Of a stretch of 64,000 bases of DNA, positions 58,944 through 64,000 are shown piece after piece (within the stretch, counting starts at the first letter, position 1; the number at the start of each line of letters is the position of its first letter). This DNA comes from Limisphaera sp. GTDB lineage: Bacteria; Verrucomicrobiota; Verrucomicrobiia; Limisphaerales; Limisphaeraceae. Position numbers and translations under genes: made by a program. The DNA is taken from positions 495,982 through 559,981 of the forward strand of contig JANWVC010000005.1 in the NCBI GenBank assembly GCA_025057755.1, read 5' to 3'. Below the pieces are notes generated by a model, which searched no databases, was not told the DNA's origin, and saw nothing but the letters and a program-made list of their open reading frames with translations.

Positions 58944-61900
58944 TTAGGGCCGTAGGAGTCGGAAGAACATCGGCTGGTGGGCTGGCACCAACACCACGCG
59001 ATAACGATCCCCGACCAACTCGGGCTCGACAGCCACTGGGGACCAAACAGCTCCCGGCTGCACAGAGGAACTTTGCAGCAACCTGCAACCAAGGCAAGAA
59101 GCCGGCCACTCCAATACAATCCGCCCGGACTCTTCTCTAACGTGAAGCTCTGGCGCGCGCTCGGTTTTGCGCAGTTGGAAAAACATCGGGCGATTTTGCA
59201 AGGGCAATCGCAATCGGTAAAGGTTGCCGACCAATTCAGGCTGTGCAGGCACCCTTGACCATTCTGCTTGAGCTCCCAAATGAGGCGTCTGCCATAGGCT
59301 GCATCCATCACACGGTGCCAGCCATTCCAAGACCACCTGTTCTGACTCGAGTCGAATTGTGAGCCTGGGATCCGGCTCACCTAAACGGACTCGGAAGAAC
59401 AGCGCTGTTCCCTGCAGCAAGATGGGCGCCAGCTCGGTTCGCAAGCCGCTTGGCACGACAACTTGGTGAGGACGCCATGAGTCACTCCGCACTTGAACGT
59501 TCTGCTCAATTGTATAGAGCCGGCCCGGCAACGCATAGAGCACGAGGCGACCCAAGCCCTCCGGAGCGCGCTGGAGATCAAGGATCGGCTCGGCCCCGAT
59601 GATGAATACTCGGCCGACGCCTCCACGTCCTTCAGCCACAGATGCTCCTCCCCGCTGCCCAACCACGTCTATGCTCTTGAGATACACCAGACCCGATCGC
59701 GGGTTTGGTGTGGTGTCAAAGACCAGTTGGCCCAGAAGCAAATTGCCCTGGAGGGATTGACCCGCGCGGGCCTCCAGACTTAGCCGGTAGCGTTCCTCGC
59801 CCAAAGGCACCAGCGTCACTGCGCCCACGGTCGCAGCCACGTCGGCAAGACGGAGATTGGATAAGCGTCCGGGCTCGACGCTAAAATTCCACTTAATGTG
59901 GGACAGAGGTGTACCAGATTGCAAGGTCAAGGGCAGGGCGCCACTTGCATTGGTTAGAACCACGGCCTCCCCGACGTGCAACAGGAAATCTGCACGCGTG
60001 TCCGCCACGGTGACCAGGAAGCTTTGACTTGCACTCAGCGCCGGCACGCCATTGTCCGTGACTACGATGGTGATCCTGTAGTTGGTGCCCCCTTGGAACT
60101 CCGTTGGGCGCCACCGGAATACTCCGCTTGCAGGATCGATAGTGGCACCGGCTGGCGCACCCGGGCCCAAACTAAACCGAAGAGTTTGCGCCGGGGAATC
60201 GCTGTCAGCAGCCACCGCCACAAAGCTCAGCAGGGCGCCCTCGGACACGGTAGCGTTTGTCAGCGGACCGAGCACCGGCGGTGTATTGGATTCTAACACG
60301 ATGACATGGAGCATCTGGGTGCTGGTCAGGGATGGCATGCCACTATCGGTCGCCAGGATGGTGAAACGATTCGTACTGGGTCCGTGCGGCTCGGCGGTCA
60401 ACCATGTCAACAAACCACTCGCAGGATGAAGCATGACACCCGCCGGCGCATCAGGTCCCACCCGGTAGGTGACAGCGTCGCCGTCAGGATCACTTGCCGA
60501 GATCCACATTGACAGAGTTTCGCCCTCCCAAAGCGCCACGTTGGTTTGAGCAACGAAAACTGGCGCGCGGTTCTCCAAGGTGACAAGGGTCTCCGCATCG
60601 GGTGCTGCTGGAACAGATTCACGGTTACCCGCGGCGTCAATCGCTACGCTGTAGAAAGCGTATCGGCGACCCAAGATTCCTTGGAACATCGCTCCAGCAG
60701 CCGGTGTGGCATTCAACCATCGTTGCAACGGACCTCCATCCTCGCTGTAATAAATGTCGTAGCCAATAATGCCGCTACCGCCCTCATTGTCCTGGCCAAC
60801 CCATCGGACCAGAAAAGCCGAGCGACTCTGGCTGGGCAGCGCTTCAACCATACTATTGGGCGGCTCAATGTCGCGCGCGGGTAGGGACTGATAAATCAGC
60901 GTGTATTCACCCGTGCTGTTATGGTCCAACAAGTGCAGGATGTTTTCCCGTCGTGGCCGTTTGCCCATGCCGAGGAACGTTCGATCGGTTATCCAGACAC
61001 TCGAGAAGTTGTTGGTAACTGCCAGCCATCGGCCATCGGAGCGGCGCACGGCCGTTAGTTGATACCGGCCGTCCGCTGGATCTCGCACGCGAAGATAGGA
61101 CCAACCCGGCGGAAGCTCAGCCCGGAGGGTCACTTGCAGGTTATCCAGCGAAAGTGCACCCGTCACCGTGGCATTGGTAACCACTGCTACAGCATTACTT
61201 GAACCGTCACTTAACCAGAGTGTATCCGGGAGGTCCCAAGTGTCAGCAAGGTCGTTAACCAAGAAGTCCGGCAAACCGTCCTCGAACGGAGGTCCGGCCT
61301 GGATCATGCGGATCATTTCGTGGATGCGGACCTCTTCGATGAGAGACAAACGCGGATTCCCCAGCCCGTCTAGGTGCTCAAATGTCGCATTGTAGTTAAC
61401 AAATAATCCCTGAAGCGTGGAAGTCATCAACCAGCGCGCGATTTTACGCCCGCCGGGCGAAATGTCCCCGAAACTTGCAGTCAACGTGGGTGTCATGTGT
61501 TGCCCAGCTACCTCTGTTGCCATGATCTTAAAATCAATCAGCAGTCCCTTTTCATCGTCGACGATTTCCGGTTGCGCCGAGGTGATACGGAAGTTCCGGG
61601 CCGGACCTGCCCCCCAGTTGTGCACCATGACCGCCAAGCTGAACGGAATGCTCGGCTCGACCACATCTGTGAATGGATCGTCTGCATAAACATCGCGCTG
61701 GTGGAAGTAATCCAGCGTCAATCGAGCAGTAGGATTCACAGTAATGGGCACCGGCGTCAGTGGAACTTTGACCTGGGCCCCGTTAAATTCATAACTGAAT
61801 TCGCCCGTTACGTAATACAAGGTCGGAGCCACAGGCGCTGCATCCACCGTCGGAATAATGGTCCAACGCGCTGAACCTTTGCTGCCACCCGGGACCCGCC

Positions 61901-62920
61901 CGGTGCCATGGATGTCGGACACTCCACGCAGTTCGGGCGGACGGATTCCAAATAAGTGCGTCAGATCTCGGCCTGCTCCATCCGTCAGCCGAATCTCGAC
62001 CCGTATCTTATCGACGGCAAATCCTGTGGCGTTATCAATCTCCAGAGTCGCTCGGAAGGCCTCGCGGCTCAAAACCGCCTCCTGATCCAACCGGATCTTT
62101 ACCTTGGCGCAGACGCCGCCGGATTCGGCCTCTTGCAGTCGTTGCCGCACGGTTTCAACCAGTCCGTCCAGCGGATCTGTGAAGCCGCGGCTCATGGCCT
62201 CCTGCTGATACGCCCCGACTGCCTGCAGCCGGCCGTAAAGAATCTCCGAATCAATGAAGTCCAGATCAGCGCCCGGCGCAGCATCAGCATGACGCCAGAT
62301 GCCTCGACTCCAGTTTTCCATACTACGATTCCAACGACCCAGGAATCTTCGGACCTCGGCCTCAGGAACCCCAGGAGGAAGTTCACCGGTCAGAAGATTG
62401 CTTCGCTCTCGTTCGCTCAGCCAGCGGCCCTGCTCAGATTCCACCGCAACAGACGCCATGAAACGTGCCCACCAATCGCCCAGGCGATGATCCGTCTGAT
62501 GATGAATCCAGACATCACTTGTGGTGCCTAACAACTCTTCAAACAAACGCAACGACGCTCGAACCCCGCGCGCAAAATATACCCCCGGGTCCTGTGGTCC
62601 ACCCGCCATGTCTATTTCGGCACCTAATCCTAAGCTCTGCTGGATGCAACGAAGAATTGAATAAATGCATGCCGGGATTCCTGCGACTGGGACAAGACAT
62701 CCCACCACGCCGACTACACAATCCACGGCTGCCCACACCGTGTCTCCGACGGTGTATGCGTTGCCAAAACCCACGCTACAATTGAAGCCGGCAAAGAAAC
62801 ACCCCACCGGTCCTGGAATGCATCCTGCCGCAGCGAGAATGTAGCAAAGGGCCTCACAAGGCAAACTCACATTTATGGCCGAGGCACTGTAACTCGAGCT
62901 GCCACCACCGCCGCCCCCCC
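58944..62920 (-). CDS. Giant surface protein, C-terminal part (separated by a frameshift)
   Basis: About 1320 residues continuing the N-terminal part at 62873-64000 in another frame. After a glycine-rich linker comes a hydrophobic segment with nine cysteines in about 75 residues (PCEALCYILAAAGCIPGPVGC and on). A long extracellular region follows: a fibronectin-III-like domain (DIEPPNSMVEALPSQSRSAF), then two cadherin-like repeats (NRAPVFVAQTNVALWEGETL and NTPPVLGPLTNATVSEGALL), a cohesin-like stretch (ADFLLHVGEAVVLTNASG), and three C-terminal repeats ending FFRVR, FFQLRKTE and FFRLLRP, two of them holding a CxGC pair (PCDGC, SCLGC). Likely adhesin or matrix protein; no catalytic domain seen. 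Confidence 0.75.
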
Positions 62921-64000
62921 ACCACCGCCGCCCCAGCCGCCTCCTCCCCCACCGCCGCCAGTGCTGCCGCAGTCCCCTTCCACGCCGCTGACTCCGATCG
63001 GCGCTCTGTCTGGTACCTTGAACGGACCACACTCAAACGCGTATGTCACCTCGCCGTTCATGCCGCAAGGCACTCCCTGGGCCATCCGCGGCCCACCCGG
63101 CGCCGGATTCGAAAAGTCGCCGATCCGACGCAAAGCCACCGGAACGATCAAAGAGGACTTGGCCGGCATCCGGCCAATCTCGCGAATCAAAGGCTCGATC
63201 GAATAAAAGGGATGCGAGCTGAAACCTATGCGAATGTCGTCGGCGGCGATCAGGCCGTGGTTCCGAATCGTCAGATTCACCTGCTTCGCTTGACCTACGA
63301 CCTGCAAGTCACTCACATCCAGGGCCGTCGGTTCGATCGTCACCACCGGCTTTGGGACAACCGTTTCAAATTCTGTTTCAATACTTATTCGGTAACGATC
63401 CTCGATTTCGATACGCTCAACGGTCCACGTATAACGCACCGCTTGATATGCAAGGAAGGCGGTTACTTCATTGGTGATGCCGGGCTCGATGAAGATGGTG
63501 CTTCGATAAGGGTTATGATTGTCGGCTTCCAACTCGAGGTTGTAGTAGCCCTCAGGCAAGTTCGGCACGAAGAAGAGCCCACGGCCGTCAGTCACCCCGT
63601 TGGTAATCAGCCCGTGGCTGACCGCATCATAAATCCGGACTGTGGCGTTGGTGAGCGGGGGCGATCCCTGCGCGTAATATGTAAACTCATCTGCGGCCAG
63701 AATCCGCAAATCCCCCTTTGCCTCGGACAGCGCTCGGAAGGCAAATGGCACACTGATGCCATGGGTCGGGCCGTTCACAGCTAGAGTGCCCTGATGAAGC
63801 GTCAGCGGCAGGTCGGCTGACGGGACCAGCTGGAGGATAACAACGTTGGTTTGCCCGGGTAACAGCGAAGGCATTGGATTGGGCGACAAAACGCGCATCC
63901 AAGGTACAGGCGGCATCGAGACGCTTAATGGACCTGTTTCCAAGCCGCCTTCGTTGACCACCTGGAAGGAGACCGTCCGCGCCGCGCCCCGCTTCATACC
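62873..64000 (-). CDS. Giant surface protein, N-terminal part (5' end outside window)
   Basis: The frame is open to the window edge; the first ATG visible (63995-63997, MKRGAARTVSF) is probably internal. Beta-sandwich segments (SFQVVNEGGLETGPLSVSMP, VVILQLVPSADLPLTLHQG) are followed by a carboxypeptidase-regulatory-like domain with TDGRGLFFVPNLPEGYYNLE and YRSTIFIEPGITNEV. After SGVEGDCGSTG a glycine tract with one Trp begins, and just beyond a run of seven G (62914-62920 as C on the plus strand) this frame ends 13 codons later at TAA. One extra G would join it to the downstream 1300-residue part, which continues the glycine tract in frame. Treated as one protein with a frameshift. Confidence 0.75.
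   Translation of the reverse strand, partial: GMKRGAARTVSFQVVNEGGLETGPLSVSMPPVPWMRVLSPNPMPSLLPGQTNVVILQLVPSADLPLTLHQGTLAVNGPTHGISVPFAFRALSEAKGDLRILAADEFTYYAQGSPPLTNATVRIYDAVSHGLITNGVTDGRGLFFVPNLPEGYYNLELEADNHNPYRSTIFIEPGITNEVTAFLAYQAVRYTWTVERIEIEDRYRISIETEFETVVPKPVVTIEPTALDVSDLQVVGQAKQVNLTIRNHGLIAADDIRIGFSSHPFYSIEPLIREIGRMPAKSSLIVPVALRRIGDFSNPAPGGPRMAQGVPCGMNGEVTYAFECGPFKVPDRAPIGVSGVEGDCGSTGGGGGGGGWGGGGGGAAVVAARVTVPRP
62914..62920 (-). repeat. Homopolymer of seven G at the frame change
   Basis: On the coding strand, GGTGGT is followed by seven G and then CGGCGG. Eight or five G would keep the glycine-coding frame through to the downstream part; seven puts the ribosome into a short out-of-frame tail. 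Confidence 0.85.

Noticed and set aside
58412..59140. 242-codon plus-strand open frame and a 227-codon minus-strand frame in the same place
   Set aside because: They overlap each other, have no clear ribosome-binding site, match no family I know, and run into the end of the giant surface protein gene.

Overview
The window looks like chromosomal DNA of a GC-rich, Gram-negative bacterium, most likely a Verrucomicrobiota (PVC) member and perhaps thermophilic. The lineage is an inference from several markers: two short-leader prepilin-like proteins with an FTL(I/V)ELLVVIA start, a ThuA protein beside a Tat-exported Gfo/Idh/MocA oxidoreductase, a basic-secretory-type metallopeptidase, Ig/LamG/cadherin-like surface proteins whose domains end in FFRL-type motifs, and kdsB for Kdo-containing LPS. 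The heat-tolerance guess rests only on the density of chaperone genes. No CRISPR array, rRNA, insertion sequence or phage module was seen.

Layout. 1-3.0 kb: 3' part of an ftsH run (cut by the window edge) and tilS. 3.2-5.2 kb: a family 2 glycosyltransferase and a multiply broken, formerly secreted nucleoside hydrolase. 5.5-15.5 kb: a minus-strand proteostasis cluster (hsp20, degP/htrA, a second ftsH, another hsp20, lon, clpB) with ATGA stop/start overlaps inside it. 15.5-19.3 kb: plus-strand secreted proteins (ThuA, Gfo/Idh/MocA, YceI). 19.8-28.4 kb: TPR protein, signal peptidase I, alcohol dehydrogenase, RbsD-like protein, FtsK translocase and a frameshifted acyl-CoA ligase. 28.5-31.3 kb: a membrane-anchored unknown and a prepilin-like protein whose start codons overlap, tRNA-Gly, tRNA-Ser and endonuclease IV. 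31.5-37.8 kb: cydA without cydB, purM, a ZIP metal transporter, kdsB and pyrG. 38.3-41.8 kb: a small basic protein gene, then about 3 kb of decayed sequence with Ig and probable LamG remnants. 41.8-48.5 kb: secreted metallopeptidase, MoeB-rhodanese, purine nucleoside phosphorylase, cytidine deaminase, a broken hybrid histidine kinase and a second prepilin-like protein. 48.7-51.2 kb: the N-terminal half of CarB as a separate gene, and an alpha/beta hydrolase. 51.3-56.1 kb: a polysaccharide export operon (outer-membrane barrel, Wza, Wzc-type kinase, NusG/RfaH-like factor). 56.4-58.1 kb: a PDZ protein and two tandem Hsp20 genes. 58.9-64 kb: a very large multidomain surface protein interrupted at a run of seven G in a glycine-rich linker.

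How the genes fit together. The strongest theme is protein quality control: four Hsp20 proteins, two FtsH, Lon, ClpB and DegP lie in one 64 kb window, six of them as one block. The second theme is the cell envelope: polysaccharide export, LPS sugar activation, lipid-linked or secreted enzymes and adhesin-like proteins. Nucleotide metabolism genes (purM, pyrG, carB1, pnp, cdd, nucleoside hydrolase remnant) are scattered. Four or five genes are frameshifted. Some of these (nucleoside hydrolase, hybrid kinase, Ig/LamG protein) carry several lesions and look truly decayed, while the acyl-CoA ligase and the giant surface protein each carry one lesion in a homopolymer and could be sequencing errors or switchable genes.
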